Numbered from the stretch's first letter, positions 17,308 through 27,306 are shown. The stretch: DNA of 64,000 nucleotides from Pseudomonas putida (GCF_003228315.1 NZ_CP029693.1:2046001-2110000); one strand, 5' to 3'. Notes: generated by a model not told the origin, from the letters alone. Translations and numbers: made by a program.

Positions 17308-18498
17308 ATGCCAACCGTCAACTACCCGATCTACGACGTAGACCGTCATTTTTACGAGCCACCGGAAGCATTCCTGCGCCATCTGCCCAAGCAGTTCCGC
17401 AAAGAGTTCCAGTACGTGCAGATCAATGGCCGCACCAAACTGGCGGTTGGCGGCGTATTGAGCGACTACATCCCTAACCCTACTTTCGATGTGGTCGCCG
17501 CACCCGGCTCCCATGAAATGTGGTATCGCGGTGAAAACCCGGAAGGTCTGTCACTGCGTGAGTTCGGTGGCGACCCAGTACCTTCCCATCCCGCCTTCTT
17601 CAACGGTGAAGCGCATCTGAAGGTCATGGATGAGCAGGGTATTCATGCCGGCTTGTTTATTCCGACACTCGGTTCGGTCATTGAAGAACGCCTGTCACAC
17701 AAACCGGACGCCATTGCCGCCCTGTTCCATTCGTCCAACCAATGGTTGGCCGAGGAATGCGGTTTTGCCCGTGAGAACCGCCTGTTTCCGGTACCGATGA
17801 TCAACCTCATCGATGTCGATAAAGCCGTACAGGAACTGGAATTCGTCCTTGCTGCCGGGGCACGGGTAGTCGGCGTTCGTCCGGCACCCGTGGCAGGTTT
17901 GACCGGTGGCCGGTCGATGGGCTTCACCGAGTTCGACCCCTTCTGGGCTCGCGTCAACGAAGCGAAGATTTTCGTCATGCTGCACGTTTCCGACTCCGGC
18001 TACGACAAGATCAATAGCTGGTGGACGGCGGGTGGCAAGGGTGAATTCAGGCCGTTCGAGAAAGAACCATTCGGCGAAGTGCTGGACTGGATGGGTCGTG
18101 CCATCTCCGACACCTTGGCGGCTTTGATCTGCCATGGCGTTTTCGATCGCTTCCCTGATGTGCGCGTGGCGTCGTTGGAAAACGGCACCTCCTGGCTGGA
18201 GCCACTGCTGGGACGCCTGGCACACATCTACAAGAAGATGCCGAAGTCGTTCAAACGCGATCCAGTGGAAACCTTCCGCCGTCATGTGTTCGTTTCACCG
18301 TTCTATGAAGATCCAGTGGACAAGCTCATCGATTTGATCGGCGTCGAACGCGTACTGTTCGGCAGCGACTGGCCGCACCCGGAAGGCCTCACCCACCCGC
18401 GGGACTTCTTCAAAGACATCGACATGCTTGATGAAGCACAGACCCAACGCGTCATGAGCACCAACCTCAAGGGTTTGCTTGAGGGTGTTCGGGACTGA
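17308..18498 (+). CDS. Amidohydrolase-2 family TIM-barrel metal hydrolase
   Basis: Protein of 396 residues of the PF04909-type metal-dependent TIM-barrel family, related to ACMSD-like decarboxylases and hydrolases. It has the N-terminal metal motif DVDRHFYEPP (DxH in place of HxH), ICHGVFDRFPDVRVA near residue 275 and a late FGSDWPHPEG with the metal-binding Asp. The start ATG at 17308 follows GAGG; a TTG/ATG further upstream overlaps operator copy 4 and is unlikely. Members occur in beta-oxidation-type clusters for bulky substrates, where they may hydrolyse or decarboxylate ring-opened CoA esters. A second member is at 40198-41523. The reaction is not known. Confidence 0.82.
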   Translation: MPTVNYPIYDVDRHFYEPPEAFLRHLPKQFRKEFQYVQINGRTKLAVGGVLSDYIPNPTFDVVAAPGSHEMWYRGENPEGLSLREFGGDPVPSHPAFFNGEAHLKVMDEQGIHAGLFIPTLGSVIEERLSHKPDAIAALFHSSNQWLAEECGFARENRLFPVPMINLIDVDKAVQELEFVLAAGARVVGVRPAPVAGLTGGRSMGFTEFDPFWARVNEAKIFVMLHVSDSGYDKINSWWTAGGKGEFRPFEKEPFGEVLDWMGRAISDTLAALICHGVFDRFPDVRVASLENGTSWLEPLLGRLAHIYKKMPKSFKRDPVETFRRHVFVSPFYEDPVDKLIDLIGVERVLFGSDWPHPEGLTHPRDFFKDIDMLDEAQTQRVMSTNLKGLLEGVRD

Positions 18499-18515
18499 TA
18501 CCGAATGCGGAAACC

Positions 18516-18548
18516 AAAAAAGGCATGAGCATCCCTCATGCCTTTTTT
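18516..18548 (+). terminator. Rho-independent terminator
   Basis: AAAAAAGGCATGAG and CTCATGCCTTTTTT form a fully paired stem with a 5-base loop, 17 bases after the amidohydrolase stop. Runs of A and T on both sides allow function in either direction. The following 197 bases up to 18745 show nothing recognisable. Confidence 0.88.
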
Positions 18549-18745
18549 ATTGACCAAAGGAAGCCTTGGCGACTTTCCCTTTAGCTTTGCCGCAATCTGA
18601 AGCCCCACCGGTTGTATCGGTGTTTTCCAGCACGCTTCATCACCATGATCGGCAAATGCGGCCTATTGTTGTCGGTGACGACAGGTAGCAATCGACCCAT
18701 TGCGGTCGGTGGGCAACACCAACACTTCCAGTGTCGTCAACGGCA

Positions 18746-19663
18746 CTACAAGTCCCGAGCCCAAGTCTGGCTGACGAGGTCTTTTCCGAAGCTGTGTACC
18801 TGTTCTTCTTCGACCAGTTGAAAACCTGCTTTCTGGTATAGCTTTCGGGCATCGCAAAGCACGCTGGTTGTCCAGAGGATCATGCTCTTGTAGCCCACGT
18901 GCCGCGCAAATCGGAGACTCTCTTCCAGCAACCGATTGCCGATTCCCATGCCTCTGGCACTCGCATCCACATACAGCATCCGCAGCTTGGCGGTCGTCTC
19001 ATCATGTCTGACGACAAAGACCGAACCGATGACCATGCCATCTTTTTCCGCGATCCAGCACCGTTCGCAAGACTGATCGAACTCACGCAGGTATTTGGCG
19101 ACGATTTCCGCCACCAGCGCTTCGAATTCCGTATTCCAACCGTATTCGCGGGCATAGAGTTGGGCTTGCTGCTGAACGACAATGCCCATGTCACCCGCTC
19201 GTGGATCGCGCAGAAGGTAGGAAGGATCCCTGTCGCCCAATTGCGTCTGTATCCGTCTCATGGCTTGGATCAATTGCTCTTGCTGTGGCTCAGGCAAGCC
19301 TTGCAGCATCACCACGACTTCTTCACGAGCGGCTTGCTCCAGCGAGGCCAGCACGGTACGACCTGGATCGGTGAGCTGGATTTGAGATGCTCGGGCATCG
19401 GTTGCCGAGCGAGTCCTGCTGATCAATCCTTTTTTCTCGAATCCGCCGATGACTCGACTGAGATAGCCAGCATCCAGGCCAAGCATATGGCAGAGGTCTG
19501 AACTCTTCAGGCCAGCACTGGCGCCCAATTCATAAAGGATGCGTGCCTCGGTCAAGGAAAATTCGGCTTGAAGCAGGTGCTCTTGCAGTGCGCCGATCTG
19601 CCGGGTGTAGAAACGGTTAAAGCGGCGGACTGTGTCAGCACGCTCCATGATGGTTGCGATCAT
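18746..19663 (-). CDS. MarR-GNAT fusion: transcriptional regulator with acetyltransferase domain
   Basis: Protein of 305 residues. The N-terminal half (about 1-145) is a MarR winged helix (TEARILYELGASAGLKSSDL..., LSRVIGGFEKKGLISR). The C-terminal half (about 155-305) is a GNAT fold with DASARGMGIGNRLLEESLRFAR, where the R-x-x-G-x-G/A loop binds acetyl-CoA. Such fusions are common in proteobacteria and often lie next to targets they regulate. The substrate of the GNAT part is unknown. ATG 19663 is used. An AT-rich inverted repeat directly upstream is a likely autoregulatory operator. Confidence 0.87.
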   Translation of the reverse strand: MIATIMERADTVRRFNRFYTRQIGALQEHLLQAEFSLTEARILYELGASAGLKSSDLCHMLGLDAGYLSRVIGGFEKKGLISRTRSATDARASQIQLTDPGRTVLASLEQAAREEVVVMLQGLPEPQQEQLIQAMRRIQTQLGDRDPSYLLRDPRAGDMGIVVQQQAQLYAREYGWNTEFEALVAEIVAKYLREFDQSCERCWIAEKDGMVIGSVFVVRHDETTAKLRMLYVDASARGMGIGNRLLEESLRFARHVGYKSMILWTTSVLCDARKLYQKAGFQLVEEEQVHSFGKDLVSQTWARDL

Positions 19664-19672
19664 GAAAACCTC

Positions 19673-19699
19673 AATATAGTTGCTTTTGGCAATTATATT
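19673..19699. promoter_or_regulatory. Inverted repeat in the marR-GNAT promoter
   Basis: AATATAGTTGC and GCAATTATATT pair at 10 of 11 positions with a 5-base loop, 9 bases upstream of the marR-GNAT start. The position and AT-rich arms fit a MarR-type autoregulatory site. Confidence 0.55.
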
Positions 19700-19931
19700 A
19701 TTGACTCAGGCAACCATGTCAATCCTGCGATGGTCAGGTGCAACGGCAGTTTACGGTTAAGACGTATTGGGTCTGACCGTCTGCTTTTGGCCGATTTCTG
19801 GCTGTGTCCTCTTCCGCCACGACCCATCAAACCCTATCCACCCGGTCATACCGTGCTACCAAATTGCCGCAACGACTACAGCAATCGAAATCACCCATTA
19901 TCCGAGACCCCCACCACTCGCATTGCGCCCC

Positions 19932-21944
19932 TCAAATCCGAAACGCCCCAATCTCCTTCCGCAAAGCATTCACCAACCCATGTAAATCCTGACTCGCCTG
20001 CTCCGCCCGAATAACGCCTCTAGAGGTCTGCTCGCCCACCTGACTGATGTCGACAAGACTCTTGTCGATCTCCATCGAAACCTGGGTCTGTTGTTCCGCC
20101 GCAACGGCTATCAGCTGACTCTGCTCAACGATCAGCCCTGTAGCCCGGACGATGTTCTCCAGCGTCTGTTGCACTTCATCGGCTTGGGTGACTGTAGTTC
20201 CTGCAGTCTTGTGGCTGTTGCTCATGGCTTTGACTGTCTCGGCTACCCGGCTGTGCAAGTTGCCGATCATCTGCTCGATCTCCAGTGTCGATTGCTGCGT
20301 ACGTCGCGCAAGCGTGCGCACTTCGTCGGCGACCACCGCAAATCCCCGGCCCTGCTCGCCGGCGCGGGCGGCTTCAATGGCCGCGTTGAGTGCGAGCAGA
20401 TTGGTTTGTTCAGCGATATTGCGGATCACCTCCAGGACCTGGCCTATCGCCTCGCTGTCAGCCGCCAATTGATGAATCAAGTGCATCGCCCCATCGATTT
20501 CCCCCGCCAATCGCTGGATTGCACCGACCTGCTCTCGCACCCTTAGACGGCCCTGTTCGGTTTCCCGGTTCACCTCTCGGGCGCTGCTGACCGCACTTTC
20601 CGCGTTGCGTGCGACTTGGCGTGCAGTCACCGCCAGCTGGTTCATGGCTGTGGCAACGACTTCCAGTTGCTCACGTTGCCCGGTTACCTCACGCGCGCTG
20701 GAGCGGGCAACCGATTGCACCAGATCGCTCTGTTGGCCGACCTGCAAGACCACGCCATCGACTTGCCTGATCAGGTGCTGGATCTGTCCAACCGTACCGT
20801 TGAACACCGTACCGAGCGCTGCCAATTCGTCCTTGCCCAGGACCTCGAAATGAACAGTCATGTCGCCTTGAGCGACTTTGCCCATCACCCGACTCAAGTC
20901 ATCCAGGATTCCGCGCGTCGCCAAATAAAAAGCACCGTACAAGTAGGTGATCAACAACAGAATGGCGAGTGACGCCACCGACAACAGGATCATTTCGCCG
21001 CGGGCCTGTCCAAGCCGCTGTTGCAATGACTGGGTGAGCGATGCCAGTGCTGCATCGTTCAGCCCTTGAACCTTGTCACTCAAGCCGGTCATCTGATCGA
21101 AATAGGCAGGCCACTGCTGCATTGGCTCCGCCGCATTGAGGATTTGCTCATCGAGTAGTTGCTTGCCTCTTTCGATGCTTTGCAACCCGACCTGCAGCGC
21201 GGGTGCAAGCGAACGTGCAATGTGCGCGTCAAAAACCTGGAATTTCTGCGCACTTTCGACACCGACTCGATCCATCCCCACCATCAATTGCTCCAGGGCA
21301 ACGCTATCGGCGGCACTTGGGTAGCCTTGGCCCAAGGTGATCGAGCCCAGTGTCCGGGCATTGTTCAGCAGCGCCGACAGCCTTGGCACTTGAACTGCGA
21401 TCAGGGTACTGAGCTGACGCACGCGCGGCTCATCGTTCTGGCTCAGCCCCGCCTGCTCGACAATACTTTCCAGCAGAAGCGCACCTTGCGCCGCCAACTG
21501 ACCGCTCAATTCCGAGCGGGGGGCTGCGCCTTCGGTTTTGCGCAAGGTTTGCAGCCCCTGGACCAACGCTGTGAGTTGACGCTCAATCGTCGGCGAACCA
21601 AGGCCAGAAATGTCCAGCCGGCTGATTGTGGAGACGGCAGCCTCTTCAGCCCGTTCGATCCGCTGGGTGATATCGCTTTTCTTTTCCACCTGGCTCACCC
21701 GCTGCCGGATCTGGGCCAGATCCTTGAGCAGGTCAAGCTGTTGCTGCAATTGCACAGACTCGCGAACCGCCGCCAGGCTGCCGAGTACCGCTGCACTGAC
21801 CCGCCACTGGTGGTAGGCAATGCCGACCAGGTACGTATTGGCCCCCAACAGAGGCACGAAGAATAAAACACTGATCAGGCTGAATTTCATGGCGAACCCC
21901 AGACGGTTCATCAGCCAGATTCCCGGATAGAACAAAGCCTTCAT
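19932..21944 (-). CDS. Methyl-accepting chemotaxis protein
   Basis: Chemoreceptor of 670 residues. TM1 is at about 19-42, a long helical periplasmic sensor domain runs from about 43 to 315, and TM2 is at about 318-340 ([20 protein letters not shown], region only). HAMP follows, then the signalling domain with the hairpin tip [20 protein letters not shown]. It follows an MFS gene by 32 bases on the same strand, so transport and taxis may be co-expressed. The ligand is unknown; the periplasmic part looks like a four-helix bundle rather than a Cache domain. Confidence 0.9.
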   Translation of the reverse strand: MKALFYPGIWLMNRLGFAMKFSLISVLFFVPLLGANTYLVGIAYHQWRVSAAVLGSLAAVRESVQLQQQLDLLKDLAQIRQRVSQVEKKSDITQRIERAEEAAVSTISRLDISGLGSPTIERQLTALVQGLQTLRKTEGAAPRSELSGQLAAQGALLLESIVEQAGLSQNDEPRVRQLSTLIAVQVPRLSALLNNARTLGSITLGQGYPSAADSVALEQLMVGMDRVGVESAQKFQVFDAHIARSLAPALQVGLQSIERGKQLLDEQILNAAEPMQQWPAYFDQMTGLSDKVQGLNDAALASLTQSLQQRLGQARGEMILLSVASLAILLLITYLYGAFYLATRGILDDLSRVMGKVAQGDMTVHFEVLGKDELAALGTVFNGTVGQIQHLIRQVDGVVLQVGQQSDLVQSVARSSAREVTGQREQLEVVATAMNQLAVTARQVARNAESAVSSAREVNRETEQGRLRVREQVGAIQRLAGEIDGAMHLIHQLAADSEAIGQVLEVIRNIAEQTNLLALNAAIEAARAGEQGRGFAVVADEVRTLARRTQQSTLEIEQMIGNLHSRVAETVKAMSNSHKTAGTTVTQADEVQQTLENIVRATGLIVEQSQLIAVAAEQQTQVSMEIDKSLVDISQVGEQTSRGVIRAEQASQDLHGLVNALRKEIGAFRI

Positions 21945-21976
21945 GCTGCACTCCTTCCCTTATTGTTTTTATAGGT

Positions 21977-23560
21977 TCAGCGCACCAGGCGCTCACCGAT
22001 GAAATGCGAAACCTTCGGTGGGCCATCGCCACAGTGAAAGGCTCTGACTTTCGCCTCAGCCTGCTGGTCGGCAAGGGTGGTTCGGGTTTGCTGACGCAGA
22101 TAGTCCGACCATGAATCGACAATGAATCGCTCGAGGTAGTGATCGGGATGGTCCAGTTCCCGGTAGATCCGCCAAAAGCTGGCGCCATCCCGGCGACGCT
22201 GGGCACCGATACGGTTGATCTGACGGAGGAATTCTTCGCGACTCTGCGCACTGACCTGATAGGCGATCTGCACCGCGACCGGTCCCTCGCCTGGCTCGAG
22301 ACCGACAAAATTGAAAGCCGGCAGCTCTGCGCTCGACGGGGTGACTTCGTCGTCGTTACCGAGCCACGCCGGGTAGCGCCACATCACCAGCATCGACAGT
22401 GCCACCCCCATGGCTGCGAGCATCAACGCTGTGCGACTGTCGAAGTGACTGGCCGCCGCCCCCCACAACGCGCCGCCGATGGCCAGGGAGCCCTGAAACA
22501 CCAGCATGTAGATCGCCACTGCGCGAGCGCGAATCCACGGTGCAACTGAAGACTGGATGGCGACCAGGTTGCTGGTACCGACAGCGAGCCAGCCGATGCC
22601 GGCGAAAAACAGCGCCACACACTGCACTGCCGTGCTGGACGCCAGCGCCACCAACAGACAATTGAGCGCATACAACAATGCGGCCAGCGCCAGCATCAGA
22701 TTCAGCGACATCCGGGCGCGCACCATGGGCATCAGAAAAGCCCCTACCATGGTGCCCACGCCAAGACTGCCCAACAGCACGCCATAGTTCCCGGCGCCGC
22801 CCGACTCGCTGGCGACCACCGGCAACAGCGCCCACAGGCCGCTGGCTGCACCGACAAAGGCAAAGGTGCGCAAGCATTGCTCACGCATCACCGCCGAGTG
22901 CCGCACGTAGCGCAACGTGCCGCGCAACCCGGCCCAAAGCGTTTCGGGTGGCAGGCTTGTATCACGGGACGGTACTTTCATGCTGATCACCACCAGCAAC
23001 GACCCCAGCAACAGCAGCCCACAAATGGCAAACACACTGACCACATTCGACATGGCTACCACGCTGCCGGCCAGCGCTGGGCCAACCGCACGCGCTGAAC
23101 TGTAGGACAACGACGAAAGCGCCAGCGCCGAAGCCATGTAGGGTCGTGGCACGGACTCGGCTTGTGTGGTGTACCAAGCCGGCCCTTGCAGCGCAAAACC
23201 AATACCGAAACAAAACGTCAGCCCCAGCAACAGCCAGGGCGTGACCAGGCCCAGGGCACTGCAGGTGATCAAGGTGGCAGCCGTGCAAAACATCCCTAGC
23301 TGGGTGACCAGCAGATAACGACGTCGATTGAAAATATCGGCGAACACACCACCTGGCAGCCCAAAGAAAAACGCTGGCAGGCTGATTGCCGTCTGCACCA
23401 GCGCCACCAACATCGGTGAGCTGGTCAGCGACACCATCAGCCAGGCAGCGCCTACGTTCTGCATCCAGATCGCCAGGTTCATCGCCAACGCGCCCAGCCA
23501 CAAGGCGCGGAACGAGGCAAATCGCAGCGGCGCCCATAACGAATTCAAACTGTCTGTCAT
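21977..23560 (-). CDS. MFS transporter with C-terminal soluble domain (MFS_3 type)
   Basis: Protein of 527 residues. The first 400 residues hold 10-12 hydrophobic helices with LPAFFFGLPGGVFADIFNRRR between helices 2 and 3, as in EntS/MFS_3 exporters. The last 100 residues form a soluble ferredoxin-like domain (VAVQIAYQVSAQSREEFLRQI..., region only) that accompanies this subfamily. ATG 23560 is used because the transporter homology begins there; the longer frame covers the operator region. It is divergent from the DUF35 gene and upstream of the chemoreceptor. Export of a toxic acid or drug is inferred. Confidence 0.82.
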   Translation of the reverse strand: MTDSLNSLWAPLRFASFRALWLGALAMNLAIWMQNVGAAWLMVSLTSSPMLVALVQTAISLPAFFFGLPGGVFADIFNRRRYLLVTQLGMFCTAATLITCSALGLVTPWLLLGLTFCFGIGFALQGPAWYTTQAESVPRPYMASALALSSLSYSSARAVGPALAGSVVAMSNVVSVFAICGLLLLGSLLVVISMKVPSRDTSLPPETLWAGLRGTLRYVRHSAVMREQCLRTFAFVGAASGLWALLPVVASESGGAGNYGVLLGSLGVGTMVGAFLMPMVRARMSLNLMLALAALLYALNCLLVALASSTAVQCVALFFAGIGWLAVGTSNLVAIQSSVAPWIRARAVAIYMLVFQGSLAIGGALWGAAASHFDSRTALMLAAMGVALSMLVMWRYPAWLGNDDEVTPSSAELPAFNFVGLEPGEGPVAVQIAYQVSAQSREEFLRQINRIGAQRRRDGASFWRIYRELDHPDHYLERFIVDSWSDYLRQQTRTTLADQQAEAKVRAFHCGDGPPKVSHFIGERLVR

Positions 23561-23623
23561 CGAAGCCTCGCCTTCTCTGATGCAGTCCTTGCGCTTGACT
23601 GGCGAAAGGAATGACCGCATATT

Positions 23624-23648
23624 AAAAACTAACTGTTTGACAGTTTTA
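23624..23648. promoter_or_regulatory. Putative regulon operator, copy 5
   Basis: The arms AAAAACTAACTG and TTGACAGTTTTA each match about 8 of 12 consensus positions. It lies 64 bases upstream of the MFS_3 start. Confidence 0.4.
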
Positions 23649-23695
23649 TACCAGATAGGACAACAAGAATCGACAATCCAGTGCCATACACCGTC

Positions 23696-23720
23696 AATTA
23701 CTGACACTGTGGCAGTTTAG
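23696..23720. promoter_or_regulatory. Putative regulon operator, copy 6
   Basis: The left arm AATTACTGACAC matches 10 of 12 positions. The right arm GTGGCAGTTTAG is weaker. It ends 21 bases before the DUF35 start at 23742, so it would cover that promoter. Confidence 0.5.
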
Positions 23721-23741
23721 TGATCATGGAGCAGGCTTTCG

Positions 23742-24113
23742 ATGACGACTATTCGCCCCGACGCCGACTTTCAGGAATTTCTGAAGCAAGGCCAATTCAT
23801 GCTCCAGCGCAGCCGCTCGAGCCAACGCTGCTTTTTTTATCCTCGGGTGCTTGAGCCGCGAACCGGCAATACCGACCTGGAATGGGTGCAAGCCAGCGGG
23901 CTTGGCACCGTCTACTCAGCGACGGTTATCCGCCCCAAGCCTCCCGCACAGCCCTACAACGTGTCCCTGGTCGACCTTGATGAAGGTCCGCGAATGATGA
24001 CGCGCATTGAAGGCATGCCCGCCGAACAGGTCACGATCGGCCTGCGTGTCAAGGCGCGCATCGTCGAGGAAGTTGACCAGTTTTTTGTCGTTTTCGACCC
24101 ACACCACCACTAG
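23742..24113 (+). CDS. DUF35 OB-fold acyl-CoA-associated protein
   Basis: Small 123-residue protein with the OB-fold half of DUF35. The segments are GLGTVYSATVIRPKPPAQPYNVSLVDLDEGPRMM (region only), MTRIEG and IGLRVKARI, ending in FVVFDP. Such proteins bind thiolases or MaoC hydratases (Ltp2 and ChsH2 partners in steroid catabolism). The N-terminal zinc ribbon usually has four Cys; only one Cys (QRCFFYPR) is present here, so zinc is probably not bound. It is the first gene of a run with an SDR, a CoA-transferase and two acyl-CoA dehydrogenases. The likely partner is the Ltp2-like protein at 1109-2290, more than 20 kb away. Confidence 0.8.
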   Translation: MTTIRPDADFQEFLKQGQFMLQRSRSSQRCFFYPRVLEPRTGNTDLEWVQASGLGTVYSATVIRPKPPAQPYNVSLVDLDEGPRMMTRIEGMPAEQVTIGLRVKARIVEEVDQFFVVFDPHHH

Positions 24114-24123
24114 GCGATAGATC

Positions 24124-24897
24124 ATGAAAAATCCGATGTCACTTGCCGGTCGCACGATTGTCGTGACCGGTGCCGGTCAGGGAATCGGCCTGGGCATTGC
24201 ACGCCTGGCCATCGAATTGGGTGCCAACGTCGCAGCTGTCGACCTCAATGCCGATGCCCTGCACAGCGCTGCCCATGAGCTGGGCGAGCACTATCTGCCA
24301 CTGGCGGGCAGTGTCAGTGACCAGGCCTTCGTACAGTCGGCCGTGGAACAGGCTGTCAGCCACTTCGGGGCCGTCCACGGTCTGGTCAACAACGCCGGCA
24401 TTGGCCGGCCGGCCATGATCGAAAAGATGACGCTGGAGCAATGGCAACAGGTGATCGATGTGCACCTGACAGGCTCGTTTTTCTTCACCCAGGCGGTCGG
24501 CCAGCATCTATTGCAACGCGCTCGGGCGGGCGACAGCGCGCCGGGCTCGATCGTGTTTATCTCGTCCGATGCCGGGCGCCGCGGCAGCCTCGGCCAGATC
24601 AACTATTCGGCGGCCAAGTCCGGCATGTTCGGCATGGCCATGACAGCTGCACGGGAATGGGCAAAACACGGCATCCGCGCAAACGCGGTGTGTTTCGGCA
24701 TGGTGGAAACCGCCATGACCGAGAAGGTGCGTACCGATCCGAAGTTTCTCGAAACCTACCTGGCGCAGATTGCACTGGGTCGCTTCGCCTCTCCTGAAGA
24801 AGTTTCAGTCCCTGTCTGCTTCCTGCTGTCCGAAGCGGCTTCCTATATCACCGGCCAGGTCCTTTCGGTCAATGGCGGGTACACCATAGCGGTATGA
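24124..24897 (+). CDS. SDR family dehydrogenase
   Basis: SDR of 257 residues with TGAGQGIG at residue 15, VDLNAD after the second strand (NAD type), NNAGIG, SSDAG with the catalytic Ser and YSAAK, ending in ITGQVLSVNGGY. It is ten bases after the DUF35 gene and overlaps the next start by four bases (ATGA), so it is translationally coupled to the CoA-transferase. A role in oxidising a hydroxyacyl-CoA of the same pathway is inferred. Confidence 0.87.
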   Translation: MKNPMSLAGRTIVVTGAGQGIGLGIARLAIELGANVAAVDLNADALHSAAHELGEHYLPLAGSVSDQAFVQSAVEQAVSHFGAVHGLVNNAGIGRPAMIEKMTLEQWQQVIDVHLTGSFFFTQAVGQHLLQRARAGDSAPGSIVFISSDAGRRGSLGQINYSAAKSGMFGMAMTAAREWAKHGIRANAVCFGMVETAMTEKVRTDPKFLETYLAQIALGRFASPEEVSVPVCFLLSEAASYITGQVLSVNGGYTIAV

Positions 24898-26135
24898 CTA
24901 TGCACAATATTGCCAAAGAAGCACTTGCAGGCCTGCGCGTACTCGACATGACCCGGGTCATTGCCGGCCCTTATGCCGGACAGATACTCGCCGACCTCGG
25001 CGCCGACGTCCTCAAGGTCGAACGCCAGGGCGAAGGCGACGATATCCGTCGCATCGGCCCGCCATGGATCAAGGGCACCGAGAACGAACCCCACCAGGAG
25101 TCCACCTACAGCCAATCGGTCAACCGCAATAAGCGCTCGATCAGCGTCAATTTCGCTGAGCGCGAAGGCGCCGAGCTATTGCGCCAGCTGGCGGCCAAAT
25201 CGGACATCCTGCTGGAGAACTACCGGACCGGCACCCTGGCCAAATACGGCCTGAGCTATGAAGAGCTGCGCGAGATCAACCCGCGCCTGATTTACTGCTC
25301 TATCACCGGTTTCGGTCAGACCGGCCCCTACGCCAACCGGTCTGGTTATGACTACCTGATCCAGGCCATGGCCGGGGTGATGTCGGTGACCGGTCACCGC
25401 GACGAACACGCCGGCGATGGCCCCATGCGAGTCGGTGTTCCAGTGGCGGATATCTGCGCCGGCCTCTACGCCGCCATCGGCGTACTGGCCGCGGTCAATC
25501 ACCGCCATGAGAGCGGTGAGGGCCAGCACATCGATGTGTCGCTGTTCGACTCCCAGGTCGCCGCACTGCTCAACACCTTTTCTGCCTGGTTCAACGGTGG
25601 CAAGGAGCTGGGCCGCACGGGTAACGATCACCCAAGCGCATCGCCTTATGGTGTTTACGCGGTGGATGACGGCTTTATCCTGGTCGCGACCTTCAATGAC
25701 CGCGAATTCGCCCGGCTAGCCGCCGCTGTGGACCGCTCCGAGTGGATCGAAGACCCCCGCTTTGCCCGCAACGGTGCGCGTGTCGCCAATCGCCAGGAAC
25801 TGTCGGCGCTGCTTACCGAGGCGTTGCGTGGCCGTGGCAAGGATGAGTGGATCGCCCACCTCAATGCCGCCACCGTGTCCTGCGGACCGATCAACAGCAT
25901 GGCCGACCTTGAGCGCGACCCGCATGCCATTGAGCGCGAAATGATCGTACCGCTGGAACACCCGGTCAATGGCACGATTCGTACCGCGGCAAGCCCGATG
26001 CGGTTTTCCTCGACGCCGGTTCAATACAAGTCGGCGCCACCGACTATCGGCGAACACACCAGTGAAATTCTCGGTGACTGGCTGGGGATGAACCCGGCGC
26101 ACATCGAAGAACTGCGTCAACGCAACGTCATCTGA
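24894..26135 (+). CDS. Type III CoA-transferase, CaiB/BaiF family
   Basis: Protein of 413 residues that moves CoA between carboxylic acids through a covalent aspartyl-CoA intermediate. It has VLDMTRVIAGPYAGQILADLGADVLKVE at the N-terminus (region only), NRNKRSISVNF, and RVGVPVADICAGL near residue 180, in which the Asp is the catalytic residue of the family. Start ATG 24894 overlaps the SDR stop by four bases. It offers an ATP-free way to activate the substrate with CoA from a downstream product, beside the two ligases. Confidence 0.88.
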   Translation: MTMHNIAKEALAGLRVLDMTRVIAGPYAGQILADLGADVLKVERQGEGDDIRRIGPPWIKGTENEPHQESTYSQSVNRNKRSISVNFAEREGAELLRQLAAKSDILLENYRTGTLAKYGLSYEELREINPRLIYCSITGFGQTGPYANRSGYDYLIQAMAGVMSVTGHRDEHAGDGPMRVGVPVADICAGLYAAIGVLAAVNHRHESGEGQHIDVSLFDSQVAALLNTFSAWFNGGKELGRTGNDHPSASPYGVYAVDDGFILVATFNDREFARLAAAVDRSEWIEDPRFARNGARVANRQELSALLTEALRGRGKDEWIAHLNAATVSCGPINSMADLERDPHAIEREMIVPLEHPVNGTIRTAASPMRFSSTPVQYKSAPPTIGEHTSEILGDWLGMNPAHIEELRQRNVI

Positions 26136-26145
26136 GGGATCTGTC

Positions 26146-27306
26146 ATGACATCAACCTTCAGTTTCAAACCCTTGCAGCTGCCTGCCGCCCTGGAGCCTT
26201 TACGCCAGGAAGTCCGGTCTTTTCTGCAGGACAGCGCCAGCCAATGGTCGGGCTGGAAGATCGGTCACTCCTGGACGGGGTTCGACCGCGAATTCAGCCT
26301 AGAAGTCGGTCGCCGCGGCTGGATCGGCATGACCTGGCCAAAAGCCTACGGCGGCCACGAGCGCTCCGGCCTGGAGCGATACGTGGTGGTCGAGGAAATG
26401 CTCGCTGCAGGCGCGCCGCTGGGTGCGCACTGGTTCGGCGACCGACAGAGCGGCCCCCTGCTCTTGCGCCTGGGCAGTGAAGAACAGCGTCGCCGCTTCA
26501 TTCCACTCATCGTCAAAGGCCAGGCCTCGTTTTGCATTGGCCTGAGCGAACCCGACTCGGGCTCGGACCTGGCTTCGCTACGATCGCGCGCTACCCGTGT
26601 CGCCGGTGGCTGGCGACTTAATGGCCGCAAGGTCTGGACCACCAACGCACACCTGTGCGACTTCATGATCGGGCTGTTCCGCACGGGTGCCAGTGCTGAC
26701 GCGGAGCGCCACAAAGGCCTTTCTCAGTTCCTGATCGACATGCGCTCATCCGGCATCGAAGTACGCCCCATTCACGATCTGACAGGCGAAGCGCACTTCA
26801 ATGAAGTCGTCTTCGACGATGTCTTCGTTCCCGACGATATGCTGGTGGGGCAAGAAGGTGACGGCTGGAGCCAGGCCACGGCGGAGCTGGCTTTCGAACG
26901 CAGCCAACCGGATCGCTATATGAGCAGCTTTCCTCTGCTGCCCTTGACCATCGAAGCCCTGCATGGCGACCACAAGGCCGACCGTCTGGCGGCACGAAAA
27001 CTGGGAGAGGCCTACGCGGAATTGACGGTGTTGCGCGAGATGTCGCTGTCCATCCTTGGCCAACTTCAGGATGGCCACTCCCCTGCCAAGGAAGCCGCCC
27101 TGGTCAAGGACCTGGGCAATACCCATGAGCAACGAATCCCGGAGCTCGTGCGCGAATTGCTCGACACGCCATCCACCCTTGTCAGGGGTAACAAGTTGAG
27201 TGAATTGCAGGGTTTCCTCGTACAGAACGTGCCGAGCTTCTCCCTGCGTGGCGGAACACGCGAAATTTTGCGCGGCATCATTGCCAAGGGGCTTGGACTG
27301 CGATGA
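26146..27306 (+). CDS. Acyl-CoA dehydrogenase, subunit 1 of a likely heteromer
   Basis: Acyl-CoA dehydrogenase of 386 residues with GLSEPDSGSDLASLRSRA and LNGRKVWTTNAH in the middle domain, and SLRGGTREILRGI at the C-terminus where the Glu sits in the FAD-loop of the family. It is followed by a second, shorter family member that overlaps it by four bases. Such adjacent pairs form alpha2-beta2 enzymes for bulky acyl-CoA in steroid side-chain catabolism (ChsE1-ChsE2 type). This gene keeps the FAD-binding C-terminal motif, whereas the partner does not. Electrons would pass to ETF (42650-44329). Confidence 0.87.
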   Translation: MTSTFSFKPLQLPAALEPLRQEVRSFLQDSASQWSGWKIGHSWTGFDREFSLEVGRRGWIGMTWPKAYGGHERSGLERYVVVEEMLAAGAPLGAHWFGDRQSGPLLLRLGSEEQRRRFIPLIVKGQASFCIGLSEPDSGSDLASLRSRATRVAGGWRLNGRKVWTTNAHLCDFMIGLFRTGASADAERHKGLSQFLIDMRSSGIEVRPIHDLTGEAHFNEVVFDDVFVPDDMLVGQEGDGWSQATAELAFERSQPDRYMSSFPLLPLTIEALHGDHKADRLAARKLGEAYAELTVLREMSLSILGQLQDGHSPAKEAALVKDLGNTHEQRIPELVRELLDTPSTLVRGNKLSELQGFLVQNVPSFSLRGGTREILRGIIAKGLGLR

